Assembly (NCBI RefSeq): GCF_001458735.1
Contig: NZ_CZQA01000008.1
Location: 434,001 to 498,000 of the forward strand
DNA length: 64,000 nt
Origin: Candidatus Nitrospira nitrosa
GTDB taxonomy: Bacteria > Nitrospirota > Nitrospiria > Nitrospirales > Nitrospiraceae
Direction: 5' to 3'
Under the pieces are notes generated by a model. The model did no database searches. It was not told where the DNA came from and saw only the letters and a program-made list of their open reading frames with translations. The translations under genes and the position numbers were made by a program. Shown in pieces: positions 31,944-41,523 of the stretch. Numbering within the stretch: position 1 is the stretch's first letter; the number at the start of each line of letters is the position of its first letter.

Positions 31944-33964
31944 CAATAGGGGTCTTGTGCCATTCCCCAATCTCCTCCGCCCTCTTCAACAAGGGCGAGC
32001 ATGTCGAGAAGGTCGGAAGACACATGATCGAGAAATCGCGACGGCTTCGAGAGCAACATCCCACTTGACCGATCATACACGTTAATGGGGTATGTCAAAA
32101 ACAAATGCCGCTTGGCTCGCGTGACAGCCACATAGAACAGGCGCCGCTCTTCTTCCAATTCGTCATCAGCTACAAAGGAATAGGCGGATGGGAATCGGCC
32201 GTCGACCGCCCAAATCACAAAGACACATTGCCATTCCAGCCCTTTCGCAGAGTGGATCGTCGAAAGAACGAGCCGTTCATCATCACGATCAGGCGCTTCC
32301 ACGTCCACAGCACTGCCGTCGGGGGGTTCCAGCGCCAGATCGGCTAGGAACTCATTGACGCCCTGATAGCCTTCAGCAATGGTGTGAAGATGATCGAGAT
32401 CTCTCGTGCGCTTCGGATAATCGTCGTATTGGTCCTTCAGGATGGGAAGATAGTACTCGTAGATATGGTTAACTTGCTCAGCAGGCTTCGGGTCGTCCAA
32501 TCGAGCCAGACTCTCCAGCGTATTAGCCAAAGCCTTGAGCCCCTGCCCGGAACGACCACTCGCCCCGCGTAGCACGTCAAACGGCTGTTCGGCCTTCACG
32601 ATCGCCGCAAGTACATCCTGAGCCTTCTTTGGCCCGACACCTTCTACCAACATCAGCACGCGATGCCAGCTGACCGTATCGAGCGGGTTCGCCACGACTC
32701 GCACATGCGCCAGCAAATCCTTGACATGAGCTGTCTCGATAAACTTCATTCCGCCGCGCTTGATAAAGGGCAATTCCTTGCGAGAGAGCTCGATTTCCAA
32801 GTCAAAGGAATGGAAGCTCGAACGAAACAGCACAGCCACCTCACTCAGCGGCACGCCTTCCTCGCGAAGCTCAAGAATCTTCTGCGAGATGAATCGTGAT
32901 TGCGCATTTTCTCCCGCCGCTTCCACGAGTGACGGCAGTGGCCCATCGATCTTTCTGGTAAAGAGGCGCTTCGTATATTTTTCGGCCGCTTCTTCGATAA
33001 TGCAGTTGGCCAGGTTCAAGATCGGTTGAGTGCTACGGTAATTTTCTTCCAGCTTGTAGACCGTCGTGCCGGGGAACAGCTCCGGGAATTCCATAATATT
33101 CTTGAAGGTCGCACCCCGGAAAGCATAGATGGACTGAGAATCATCCCCGACGACCATCACATTCTGATGGGTCGTCGCCAGCTGACGAATGACTTCGGCC
33201 TGCAATCGATTCGTGTCCTGATATTCATCCACGAGGATATGGCGATACTGACGTGAAATGTTCGTGCGAGCGGCCTCATCGAATAAGAGCAGCTGTCGCA
33301 GCATGACCAGCAGATCGTCGTAGTCCAACAGTTGCTTCTGCCGCTTCGCCGCCTCATAGGCCTTCTGAAGCCGACCCAGATCCTCTGAGTGATCCGCGAA
33401 GTGACTGAACTCTTCTAGAATGATCTCGTCAAGGCTGCGCAACGTGTTCGCGCTCTTGCTGATCATTTCCATAATCGTCCCCTTCCGGGGAAAGCGCTTG
33501 TCTTTTTCGTTCAACCCCAGTTGCGATCGGACCAGAGCGATCAAATCCTCCGCATCACCACGGTCCAGAATGGTGAAGCCAGGCTCGATCCCGATTGACC
33601 GGCCGTACCGCCGTAGCAGCAAATTCGCCACGGAGTGGAACGTCCCCCCACACACGCGACGACTGCTCATCCCGATCAGTTCACCAGCCCGCTCCAACAT
33701 TTCTTGCGAAGACTTACGCGTAAACGTCAGCAACAGAATATTTGAAGGATCAACTCCAGAATCAATCAGATACGCGACGCGATAGACCAACGTGCGCGTC
33801 TTCCCGCTGCCGGCCCCCGCAATGACCAACGATGGACCATCCCCCGCCGTCACCGCGGCCAACTGTTGCGCATTCAACGCAGCCGCGTAGTCGATGGACA
33901 ACGTGCGCGGCGCAGTCTCCTCAGTGGGCCGTTTCAGTACATAGGTTTTCACGTCTCGTTCCAT
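31943..33964 (-). CDS. UvrD/PcrA/Rep-type superfamily 1 DNA helicase
   Basis: The 673-residue product has the ordered SF1A motifs: Walker A AGAGSGKT (49-56), motif Ia LLLTFTRKSSQEM, Walker B DEYQDTN, motif III DDSQSIYAFRGA, motif IV ENYRST, motif V STIHSAKGLEW and motif VI YVAVTRAKRHLFL. It unwinds 3'-to-5' duplex DNA in repair or replication restart. Which of PcrA, UvrD or Rep it corresponds to is not clear by eye. No ribosome binding site was seen at the ATG. The downstream HExxH gene overlaps its stop. Confidence 0.93.
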   Translation of the reverse strand: MERDVKTYVLKRPTEETAPRTLSIDYAAALNAQQLAAVTAGDGPSLVIAGAGSGKTRTLVYRVAYLIDSGVDPSNILLLTFTRKSSQEMLERAGELIGMSSRRVCGGTFHSVANLLLRRYGRSIGIEPGFTILDRGDAEDLIALVRSQLGLNEKDKRFPRKGTIMEMISKSANTLRSLDEIILEEFSHFADHSEDLGRLQKAYEAAKRQKQLLDYDDLLVMLRQLLLFDEAARTNISRQYRHILVDEYQDTNRLQAEVIRQLATTHQNVMVVGDDSQSIYAFRGATFKNIMEFPELFPGTTVYKLEENYRSTQPILNLANCIIEEAAEKYTKRLFTRKIDGPLPSLVEAAGENAQSRFISQKILELREEGVPLSEVAVLFRSSFHSFDLEIELSRKELPFIKRGGMKFIETAHVKDLLAHVRVVANPLDTVSWHRVLMLVEGVGPKKAQDVLAAIVKAEQPFDVLRGASGRSGQGLKALANTLESLARLDDPKPAEQVNHIYEYYLPILKDQYDDYPKRTRDLDHLHTIAEGYQGVNEFLADLALEPPDGSAVDVEAPDRDDERLVLSTIHSAKGLEWQCVFVIWAVDGRFPSAYSFVADDELEEERRLFYVAVTRAKRHLFLTYPINVYDRSSGMLLSKPSRFLDHVSSDLLDMLALVEEGGGDWGMAQDPY

Positions 33965-34041
33965 GGAAATAGGAAAAGGGCTGCTTCAGCAATTCACGTC
34001 TTCAGGAAGAACTGGTCCTATACCATAACTCGGCCTACCTT

Positions 34042-34599
34042 TTATACAGACAGAACGGTCCAAAGCCTGTAGACCAGCCAGATCATGAAGGCGATTGTCA
34101 GCAACAGTAGCGCCACTGTTCCGCCAATGATCCCGGCCACATAAAACCAATCGGCATGGGTTTCACGATCCGGCTTCTGGGCAGCCTCACGCAACAGCGC
34201 CGCATTTCTGGCATGGCTCCGAAACCAGACAGAGAAGAGATCTCCGACGATTGGAATGGCCCCGACTGTCCCGTTAATCAGCAGATTGAGACTCATGCGG
34301 GTCAGCACGATGCGTGGAATCTGTAAGCGGGTCGCAATGCCAAGAATAACTGTGCCGATCAGATTGGCAATGGCGTCACCGATCCCTGGAATCAGTCCAA
34401 GCAACGGGTCCAATCCAATCGACCATGATGTCCCAGGAATTCTGATCGATGTATCCAGCACCTTGGCAAGAATGTCCGCGATCGCGAGTAGATGCTCCCG
34501 CGCCTCATCACGCGGCAGTACTGTAACCCGAGGTTCTGCCTCTGTGCCTGTTACTGAGCTCAATCGCATGTCGGAACTTATTGCCCTTCCAGCGCTCAC
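34042..34599 (-). CDS. DUF4112 membrane protein
   Basis: The product is up to 185 residues, with the DUF4112 hallmark DPLLGLIPGIGDAIANLIG followed by GAIPIVGDLFSVWFRSHARN, and a C-terminal membrane segment (AGIIGGTVALLLLTIAFMIW). The function of the family is not known. The first start is GTG; an ATG ten codons later (34,569) is equally possible. It sits 77 bases upstream of the helicase gene on the same strand. Confidence 0.85.
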   Translation of the reverse strand: MSAGRAISSDMRLSSVTGTEAEPRVTVLPRDEAREHLLAIADILAKVLDTSIRIPGTSWSIGLDPLLGLIPGIGDAIANLIGTVILGIATRLQIPRIVLTRMSLNLLINGTVGAIPIVGDLFSVWFRSHARNAALLREAAQKPDRETHADWFYVAGIIGGTVALLLLTIAFMIWLVYRLWTVLSV

Positions 34600-34806
34600 T
34601 CTATCGGAAGGGGGTGATGAGCAGCAATACAGTTGCAGAGCAAACTTGCAACAAGCATTCGATAAATTGTGCAGAACCTACAGACCCTGCTGCACTATCT
34701 CTGACGGGAAGCTATTTTGCGATACCATTTCAGGTGGAATAGGCTGGTAAAGTAAGTACGCAGTCACGGCACAATCAATGGACAAAACACCAACTAACTT
34801 TTTTGT

Positions 34807-35127
34807 TTAAGCTTGACCTTCGTCAGCCTCATACAAGAACTTTGGGCCAACATACCAAACACCTTCCAGACCTGGCTCTTTACACTGCCTTGAGATTTCA
34901 ACATCAAATGTCTCGAGATTAATTTGGGCTTCAGTCGAATTATCCCAGTCGATGCTACCTTCGTTGACCGCCGCGTCCGCCAGAGCTCTTGCTTGAGAAG
35001 TGCTACTCGCAGTAAGAGCAATATTTTGAAAGAACCCTCCTAAAAGTTCCTGTTTCCCAGTTTCATCTTCTCCCGTGTACGGGACATCAAGCAAGACGCT
35101 AATGGTTAGCAGATACTGTTTCAACAT
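34807..35127 (-). CDS. Hypothetical protein, 106 residues
   Basis: No family was recognised. The ATG start is preceded by only a weak purine stretch. The product is acidic (many Glu and Asp), has no signal peptide, and contains a single Cys. Its codons are more AT-rich than those of neighbours, and the flanking DNA (34,600-34,806) is also AT-rich and empty, which suggests a gene of separate origin. Coding status is likely but not certain. Confidence 0.6.
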   Translation of the reverse strand: MLKQYLLTISVLLDVPYTGEDETGKQELLGGFFQNIALTASSTSQARALADAAVNEGSIDWDNSTEAQINLETFDVEISRQCKEPGLEGVWYVGPKFLYEADEGQA

Positions 35128-35231
35128 GGGTGGAGCTCGTCTCTCGAAGCCACTCTCAATCTATCGGTTACACCCATAGAAATGGTACGCTTGAAGTCGA
35201 GAGCGAGCAAGAACTTGTAGAATCACCCTCT

Positions 35232-35260
35232 TTGCTCCCCACGCATGTCTCCGCTATAAT
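35232..35260 (+). promoter_or_regulatory. Probable promoter for the gene at 35,282
   Basis: A perfect -10 TATAAT (35,255-35,260) with a weak -35 TTGCTC 17 bases upstream. The predicted start is near 35,267, leaving a leader of only about 15 bases before the ATG. This is the first plus-strand gene after the long minus-strand block. Confidence 0.5.
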
Positions 35261-35281
35261 CCCTCGCTCCTCGGAAAACCT

Positions 35282-36118
35282 ATGGCTACCGTGACGACTG
35301 AATATAAAGACCGACTTCGCCAGTTGGCCGAACTGATGCTTGCCGTGTCGGGTGAATCCGTCACGATGATGAAGCGCAATGCCCCGGAACAGGCGCTGAA
35401 GCTCAAACGCCAGGATGAGTGGGGCATCTACCTGGAATTTCTCAAGATCATGTTCAACCTCACCGACCGCCTGGTGGCCCTGCACATTCCGTTGAAGGAT
35501 CAGCTGGAATTCATGAACGGGCTCGAAGATGCGGTGACGCAACAATTGAAGCAGGCGCTGGAACCGGCCTTCGGCAACAATGCCGATCAGATGGAAATCG
35601 TGATGACGATCGGCACCACCGTGGCGGAAAGCCGGCAGACTTACGAGCACTACAAATTCCTGATCACCGAAGACTCCAAGACCAAGACCGAGATGTTCCG
35701 TGACTTCGGCGAGAAAATGGCCGACGCACTCGGCGCGCCACGCAACGCGCAGCTCAGCGCCGCCGCGTCGCTCTGCGCCAGTGCCGTTGTCCCGGCTCTC
35801 AGCGCCGTGCTCCAAGGACAGGCTCCGCCTGCGCAGGATGCTGCACCGCTGCAATCCCCCGCAACCGGGCGCTCGACCGAGCAGAAACCATCAACCGGCC
35901 AAGAGATCAAGCTCGTCAGCTTGATGTCGAGTGTGTCGGGCGAAGAAGTCGAGACCCGCTGGGGACTCCATCCTCGATTCCGAGACGATCTCACGCTGTC
36001 CGAGCTTCAACAACTCACCAAGCTCTTGAACCGTGTCGCAAAAATCCTTGGCGAACGGTATGCCGCCGTGGCATTCTCTAAAGAGTGGGCCACGTGGCAT
36101 AAGGCCGGACACGCCTAG
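35282..36118 (+). CDS. Hypothetical cytoplasmic protein, 278 residues
   Basis: No family was recognised. The N-terminal 150 residues (MATVTTEYKDRLRQLAELML) look alpha-helical. An Ala/Pro/Gln-rich linker runs at about 180-210, and a C-terminal helical part contains LHPRFRDDLTLSELQQLTKL. There is no signal peptide and no membrane segment. Codon usage is GC-rich like its neighbours and the frame is clean. A short gap separates it from the phosphorylase gene, so they may be co-transcribed. Confidence 0.75.
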   Translation: MATVTTEYKDRLRQLAELMLAVSGESVTMMKRNAPEQALKLKRQDEWGIYLEFLKIMFNLTDRLVALHIPLKDQLEFMNGLEDAVTQQLKQALEPAFGNNADQMEIVMTIGTTVAESRQTYEHYKFLITEDSKTKTEMFRDFGEKMADALGAPRNAQLSAAASLCASAVVPALSAVLQGQAPPAQDAAPLQSPATGRSTEQKPSTGQEIKLVSLMSSVSGEEVETRWGLHPRFRDDLTLSELQQLTKLLNRVAKILGERYAAVAFSKEWATWHKAGHA

Positions 36119-36184
36119 CTCTCACCGGCAGTCGCCCATCATTCGCTCATAACACATTGCTCGCCCTTGACCAAAGGAGTGTTT

Positions 36185-38332
36185 GTGGATTCTCCAAATT
36201 CGACGAAGAGTTCTCTCCCTCAGAACCTGAATCGTCTGCCTGAACTGGCACGGAACCTCTGGTGGAGCTGGACCCTGGAAGCTCGCCAGCTGTTTGAAAC
36301 CATCGATCCAACCCTGTGGTTCCTGACCAACCATAATCCGGTCAAACTCCTCGCCGATATTCAGCCTAACCGGCTGACGCGCCTGGCTGAGGATCCTTCG
36401 TTTCTTCGCCAATACTCGGCCGTCTTCCGCCTGTTCGATGAATATCTGGCAAATAAGAAAAGTTGGGCCGGCACGCACCATGCCGACTTGGCAAAGAAGA
36501 CCATCGCCTACTTCTCGGCTGAGTTTGGACTGCACGCCTCCGTGCCGATTTATAGCGGCGGGTTAGGAATCTTAGCCGGAGACCATTGTAAAGAAGCGAG
36601 CGATCTTGGACTGCCGTTTGTCGGCGTCGGATTCATGTACCCCCAGGGCTATTTCCGTCAGCGCATTACACCTGAGGGCTGGCAAGAAGCTGCCTATGCA
36701 CCCTTTAACCGCGAGGAGTCGCCGATACAGTTAGCCCAGACGCCGTCCGGAGAATCCTGTCGGTTTACCGTCGACATGGGAAGCCGGCGCGTGACCGCTG
36801 CCGTCTGGAAGCTGTTAGTAGGCAGGATCACGCTGTTTCTCATCGATACGGATGTGCCAGAGAACAGCCCGGAAGACCGCGCCCTCTCCGCTCGGCTCTA
36901 TGGCGGTGATCAAGAAATGCGGATCTGCCAAGAAATCCTACTGGGAATCGGCGGCGTGCGCATGTTGCGCTCGCTCGGGATCTCGCCGTCCGTGTGGCAT
37001 GCCAATGAAGGACATTCGGCCTTTCTGACCTTGGAGCGGGTACGCGAGTTCGTTCAGAAGGGTTCGTCTCACGCAGAAGCCTGTGAGTTGGTCCGTCAGA
37101 GTACCGTCTTCACCACGCACACACCTGTCCCTGCCGGACATGATGTCTTCCCGCACCATTTGATGGACCGCTACTTTGCCGGATACTGGGAACAACTTGG
37201 CCTTTCACGCGACGAATTTCTCCGCCTGGGTGATACTCCTGAATCGCACGGTGGATTTAATATGACCGCACTGGTCATGCGCCTCTCCGCCCATGTCAAC
37301 GGCGTCAGCCGGGAGCATGGCCGCGTCACACGCGAGATGTGGCAACACTTCTGGCCTGGATTGCCGATTGATCAGATCCCTATCCGGAGCGTCACCAACG
37401 GTATTCATGCGCCGACCTGGATCTCACCGGAGCTCCACCATCTCTACAGCAAGTCACTCAGCCCGACCTGGACACAGACCTGCGACGATCCCGCCATGTG
37501 GCAACGAGTCATGGATGTTCCCGACCATGAACTCTGGGCGGTTCGCCAAACGATGAAGCGGAAACTGATGGGCTTTATCCGCGACCGGGCCAGGTCTGGC
37601 TGGATGCATGGACATCTCCAACCTTCACAAGTACTCACACGCGGAACGCTCATGGACCCTGAAGCCCTGACAATTGGGTTTGCCAGGCGGTTCGCAACCT
37701 ACAAGCGCGCCACCCTGCTTTTCCGCGATCTGGAACGGCTCAAAGCACTACTCCAAGACCGATGGCGGCCGGTCCAACTGATTTTCGCCGGCAAGGCCCA
37801 CCCAGCCGATGAGCCGGGCCGGTACTTCATCCATGAAGTGCTGTCGTTCTGCCACGATCATAAGCTCGGCGGTCGCGTCGCGTTCCTTGAAGATTACGAA
37901 ATGCATATGGCAAAGTACCTCGTGCAAGGCGTCGACATTTGGTTGAACACGCCTCGCTTTCCTTTGGAAGCAAGCGGCACCAGCGGCATGAAAGCCGCTC
38001 TGAACGGCGTGTTGAACCTGAGCGTCCTGGACGGATGGTGGGTTGAAGGCTACAACGGAGCCAATGGCTGGGGCATCCAACCGTTGAGCGAACAGGCAGA
38101 CACGCAGGCCCAAGATCATCACGATGGAGAACAGCTTTATCGCCTGCTGGAACAAGAAGTCGTTCCACTGTTCTATCAGCGAGATCGTGACGGAATCCCT
38201 CGTGGCTGGCTGCAAATGGTGAAGGAATGTATTCGCACCACCGCGCCTCAGTTCTGCACCACGCGGATGTTGAAAGATTACGTCAGTCTGATGTACCGCG
38301 CCGCCACTGTGCGCATGCCTGCGACGTGGTAA
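36185..38332 (+). CDS. glgP: Alpha-glucan (glycogen) phosphorylase
   Basis: The product of about 715 residues releases glucose-1-phosphate from alpha-1,4-glucans. The N-terminal region (LARNLWWSWTLEARQLFETI) matches the DUF3417-type head of the short alpha-glucan phosphorylases. FSAEFGLHASVPIYSGGLG and the PLP-lysine region EASGTSGMKAALNGVLN are present. I chose the GTG at 36,185 (MDSPNSTKSSLPQN) because AAAGGAG lies five bases upstream; an upstream TTG is possible. No other glycogen genes are next to it. Confidence 0.93.
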   Translation: MDSPNSTKSSLPQNLNRLPELARNLWWSWTLEARQLFETIDPTLWFLTNHNPVKLLADIQPNRLTRLAEDPSFLRQYSAVFRLFDEYLANKKSWAGTHHADLAKKTIAYFSAEFGLHASVPIYSGGLGILAGDHCKEASDLGLPFVGVGFMYPQGYFRQRITPEGWQEAAYAPFNREESPIQLAQTPSGESCRFTVDMGSRRVTAAVWKLLVGRITLFLIDTDVPENSPEDRALSARLYGGDQEMRICQEILLGIGGVRMLRSLGISPSVWHANEGHSAFLTLERVREFVQKGSSHAEACELVRQSTVFTTHTPVPAGHDVFPHHLMDRYFAGYWEQLGLSRDEFLRLGDTPESHGGFNMTALVMRLSAHVNGVSREHGRVTREMWQHFWPGLPIDQIPIRSVTNGIHAPTWISPELHHLYSKSLSPTWTQTCDDPAMWQRVMDVPDHELWAVRQTMKRKLMGFIRDRARSGWMHGHLQPSQVLTRGTLMDPEALTIGFARRFATYKRATLLFRDLERLKALLQDRWRPVQLIFAGKAHPADEPGRYFIHEVLSFCHDHKLGGRVAFLEDYEMHMAKYLVQGVDIWLNTPRFPLEASGTSGMKAALNGVLNLSVLDGWWVEGYNGANGWGIQPLSEQADTQAQDHHDGEQLYRLLEQEVVPLFYQRDRDGIPRGWLQMVKECIRTTAPQFCTTRMLKDYVSLMYRAATVRMPATW

Positions 38333-38361
38333 TTGGGTTCGAACGATCGAACCGGAGTCCG

Positions 38362-39735
38362 TTGCGCACGAGGTCTCCTCAGCCAGCTGCCGTCGCGATT
38401 GCGCTTGTTGGGCTGATTGCGTTTCTTGTTGGGGCACCTGTCGTTGCGACAACCGCAGGGGCACCTGCGTCTATTGAATCGAAGGCTACCGCCCTCTTCA
38501 AGGCGGGAGATTATCCGGAAGTTATAGCGCTCTACCGAAGTCTTCCGCCGGACGCGACGCCTCCCAAAGAACTCCTCCGTCTCGCCTTGCAGAGCTACGT
38601 CCGCCTTGGACGAACAGACGAAGCTCTCTCCATTTATTCCAAGCTGATCCAGCCTGGGCAATCGCACGATGCGGCGCTGCTTCGCCCCTTGGCTCTCGGC
38701 ATGATCACCAGCCACGTACGAGACCGCAACGAACATGTTCGGATCGCCGCATACTCAGCCCTCGCGGAGTTGGGTCTACAGGAGACCGCGGCCATTCTGG
38801 AAGATGGATTGCTGGATTCATCCGTCGTCGTACGCGCACGGGCCGCCGAGGCGATCGGGAAAGCCGGCCTCGGAGTGACATCCGGCGCCTTGCGCCGCGC
38901 GTTACGAGATGCCATGCCGACCGTCCGCATCGCTGCGATGACCGCCCTCGGCGATGCAACCGCCACCGATGTTCGGCAACGATTGATTGACGTGGCTCGT
39001 ACCGAGGATGGCCCTGAGTCCATTTTTGCTTCCGCCGCCTTGGTCAAGCTGGGCCATTCCGAACAGCTGGCTGAGATTATCAGTGCCGCAACGTTACCGG
39101 ACGCTGAATCTCGGATGGCGGCATTGGGTGTCTTGGGACGCCTCAAACGCCCGGCAAGCCTCGCCGTCCTCGCACAAGCCGTCTATGATCCCGATCCATC
39201 AGTCCGTGCCTTTGCGGCCGGTGCGCTGGGGGAATTTGGATCCCCCGATGGCGCACCCCCGCTGACACATGCCATTGGAGACGAGAGCGCGATGATCCGC
39301 GCTGTCGCAGCCGCAAGCCTGGGTAGACTCGGCATCAAGGATACCCGACCGCTGCTCCTGGCACTGACTCGCGACCCCGACGCACACGTCCGTGCCAATG
39401 CCGCAGAGGGATTACTACGCCTCGGTGATGCCTCAGCCATCGCTTTGGCGGCTGAGTTGGCCCGACATCCTGATCCATCCATTCGTGGTGCGGCAGCCCA
39501 AGCCTTGAGTGCTTCACCGGATGAGCAGGCGCTCACACTATTGCAATCGCTTCTATCGGACCAACAGCCGCTCCCTCGACTGTCGGCGGCCAAGGCATTG
39601 CGAAAAAGCAACGACAGAGCCATCCCTATTTTGGTACAAGGATTACGTGACACCGACGAGGCGGTACGCATTGCGGCGGCGAACAGCCTCCTCCAGCAAT
39701 TGGCCAAGCGCCCTGCATCAAAACGGCGCCGCTAA
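38362..39735 (+). CDS. Exported HEAT-repeat protein
   Basis: The product is about 457 residues. I placed the start at a TTG with CGGAG just upstream, giving a signal peptide (MRTRSPQPAAVAIALVGLIA). After it comes a short TPR-like segment (ALFKAGDYPEVIALYRSL) and then at least ten HEAT/PBS-lyase-type repeats such as VRARAAEAIGKAGL and VRAFAAGALGEFG. It probably acts as a protein-binding scaffold in the periplasm. The frame is open well into the end of glgP, but that part does not look like protein. A GTG at 38,326 is an alternative start. Confidence 0.85.
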   Translation: MRTRSPQPAAVAIALVGLIAFLVGAPVVATTAGAPASIESKATALFKAGDYPEVIALYRSLPPDATPPKELLRLALQSYVRLGRTDEALSIYSKLIQPGQSHDAALLRPLALGMITSHVRDRNEHVRIAAYSALAELGLQETAAILEDGLLDSSVVVRARAAEAIGKAGLGVTSGALRRALRDAMPTVRIAAMTALGDATATDVRQRLIDVARTEDGPESIFASAALVKLGHSEQLAEIISAATLPDAESRMAALGVLGRLKRPASLAVLAQAVYDPDPSVRAFAAGALGEFGSPDGAPPLTHAIGDESAMIRAVAAASLGRLGIKDTRPLLLALTRDPDAHVRANAAEGLLRLGDASAIALAAELARHPDPSIRGAAAQALSASPDEQALTLLQSLLSDQQPLPRLSAAKALRKSNDRAIPILVQGLRDTDEAVRIAAANSLLQQLAKRPASKRRR

Positions 39736-39747
39736 CCCAGGACCACT

Positions 39748-40203
39748 ATGGCCAAATTTCTCACAGTCTTGTTGCTTCTCGTCGGCGCGTTCGGGGCAGG
39801 CTATTACGTTGGACAACGGCCCGTCGGTACATTGCAGCAGTCCGTCTCCGACCTCCAGCACTCGCTGAAAGAGGTGTCAAAAAACGTGATGGATACCACG
39901 CTCGGAATCGAGCGCGATCTCCGTCGCCGTCAGGGGCTCGTCGAAGCCAAGTCTCGCTTCATACAAGCCAAGGTGTACGTGATCGACCAAAAGTATAGCG
40001 AGGCAGCGAAGGAACTCGCGGCAGTGATCGCGGCGATCGAAGCCGCGGCGAAGGGTGCAACGGTCGATGACACCACCGCGGCGCTGCATCACGTAATCGA
40101 TTCGCTGCGAGACATTCAATTGGAACTGACGACGGGAAAACAGGTCTCGTTCAAGAAATTGGATGAGCTGCAACAACGAATGGATCAACAGCTGAACAAA
40201 TAG
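39748..40203 (+). CDS. Membrane-anchored coiled-coil protein
   Basis: The 151-residue product begins MAKFLTVLLLLVGAFGAGYY, one N-terminal membrane segment or uncleaved signal, followed by a long helical region with heptad-like LQQSVSDLQHSLKEVS and AAKELAAVIAAIEAA. The family was not recognised. It follows the HEAT-repeat gene by 12 bases and is likely in the same operon. It converges with a gene on the other strand, with one base between the stops. Confidence 0.8.
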   Translation: MAKFLTVLLLLVGAFGAGYYVGQRPVGTLQQSVSDLQHSLKEVSKNVMDTTLGIERDLRRRQGLVEAKSRFIQAKVYVIDQKYSEAAKELAAVIAAIEAAAKGATVDDTTAALHHVIDSLRDIQLELTTGKQVSFKKLDELQQRMDQQLNK

Positions 40204-40204
40204 C

Positions 40205-41035
40205 TCAGGCGTTGGCGGGCTCAGAGGTCGACTGCTTCTTCCACTTCGCCAAAATCCGCTCGACCCGCATTTTCACGACCATATCGGAGTCTTTGAGCAA
40301 CGGTTTGATCGCCTCACGCCCACGATCGTCGCCGATTGACTCCAATGCCGCAGCTGCCGTCAAGCGTGTAAACCAGTCCTTGTCACCAAGCATTTGGATG
40401 AGAGGATCGATGGCCTCGCTGCTTTTGATCCGTCCCAATGCGAGGACGGCGCATTTCCGAACATTCTCATCTTTATCACGAAGCGCGGGGATGAGCTTCT
40501 CGACGGAGGGCGCACCCAATGCGACCAAGGCATCGATCGCATCGTCCTTAAACTCATCGTTCCGCAGCTGAAGCATTAAGGGATCCAGCACCCGCTCGTC
40601 GCGTATTTTTCCGAGGGCTGCGATGGCGTACTTGCGAACCTCCCAGTCACGGAGGAGCTTGAGCAGCGTCTCAACCGCAGGAGGTCCCACTTGGCCCATC
40701 GCTTCGATGGCGACTTCACGAACCTGCCAATCCCCATCACGCAACGCGCGGGCCAACGGTTCGACACACCGCTCGTCTCCCATCTCCCCTAGCGTAATAA
40801 CGGCTTCTCGTCGGACCACCCAGTCAGGATCAGCCAATAGATCAATCTGGATATCGATCTCGTCCTTGACCTGCTCTTCTTCAAGCGCAACCATGCCTGG
40901 ACCAGCCGTTTGCGGCTCGACGGTAACAGACCCAGCCGGTACGTCCTCAGCCATAGCCTCGCCGGACGGCTCGTCTCCAGTTTTCTGGTTGAGGGGATTG
41001 ATATCTGCAGGGAAGCGGTCGATCTTAGAGTCCAT
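40205..41035 (-). CDS. HEAT-repeat protein
   Basis: The 276-residue product has an acidic Pro-rich N-terminal 60 residues, then about seven HEAT/PBS-lyase repeats (VVRREAVITLGEMGDERCVE, VREVAIEAMGQVG, VRKYAIAALGKI). It is cytoplasmic, with no signal peptide, unlike the exported HEAT protein 500 bases away. The ATG at 41,035 is used; a TTG at 41,047 directly abutting GAGG is less likely. Binding partners are unknown. Confidence 0.85.
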   Translation of the reverse strand: MDSKIDRFPADINPLNQKTGDEPSGEAMAEDVPAGSVTVEPQTAGPGMVALEEEQVKDEIDIQIDLLADPDWVVRREAVITLGEMGDERCVEPLARALRDGDWQVREVAIEAMGQVGPPAVETLLKLLRDWEVRKYAIAALGKIRDERVLDPLMLQLRNDEFKDDAIDALVALGAPSVEKLIPALRDKDENVRKCAVLALGRIKSSEAIDPLIQMLGDKDWFTRLTAAAALESIGDDRGREAIKPLLKDSDMVVKMRVERILAKWKKQSTSEPANA

Positions 41036-41078
41036 AGAATCAGTCAACCTCTGACAAGATACCTTGCTGCGAGAGAGA

Positions 41079-41282
41079 TTATGCCGAAGCGGCGGCTTTG
41101 CTGCCGGCTGCCCGTTTTTTCCGCTGCGCGAGAGCCCGCCGCTTACGCTGTTCCCGCTTCAATCGCTTTTTCAAGGAGCGGACGGCGGCATCCCCTTCCG
41201 GATTACTGTGATTGGTCGTCTTTGTGGCAATCTTCTTCTTTAATTTCACTTCATCCGATTCTTGCGCGCGCTTCTTGGCCAT
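41079..41282 (-). CDS. Small basic protein
   Basis: The 67-residue product begins MAKKRAQESDEVKLKKKIAT and is dominated by Lys and Arg (RSLKKRLKREQRKRRALAQR). GGGGAGG lies nine bases before the ATG; an earlier in-frame ATG is less likely. It could be a nucleic-acid-binding or ribosome-associated protein, but no family was recognised. It is 43 bases upstream of the HEAT-repeat gene and may be co-transcribed. Confidence 0.7.
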   Translation of the reverse strand: MAKKRAQESDEVKLKKKIATKTTNHSNPEGDAAVRSLKKRLKREQRKRRALAQRKKRAAGSKAAASA

Positions 41283-41523
41283 CGAATCATGCCTCCCCTT
41301 AATATTCACTCGTTATGATGGTCTTCGGCTGATGGAAAGTGTGCAGTCTAGTGGAGAGCTTTACATACTGTCAACCGGAATGGGCCCCACACCGTGTTCC
41401 CGAAATGAGCCTGCGTTACTTAAGAAGGGCGGCCCCCAAAGTTCCGCCTCTTCATGAACACCTGCTGACATTCTGTTAGAGAGACAAGCCGAAGCATCCC
41501 GAAGGGGACCAATCCCAGGGCTC

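Noticed and set aside
35168-35854. Minus-strand frame of 228 codons
   Set aside because: It overlaps the better plus-strand gene at 35,282, which has a -10 element and protein-like composition.
37748-38464. Minus-strand frame opposite the end of glgP
   Set aside because: Antisense to conserved phosphorylase sequence with the PLP-lysine region.
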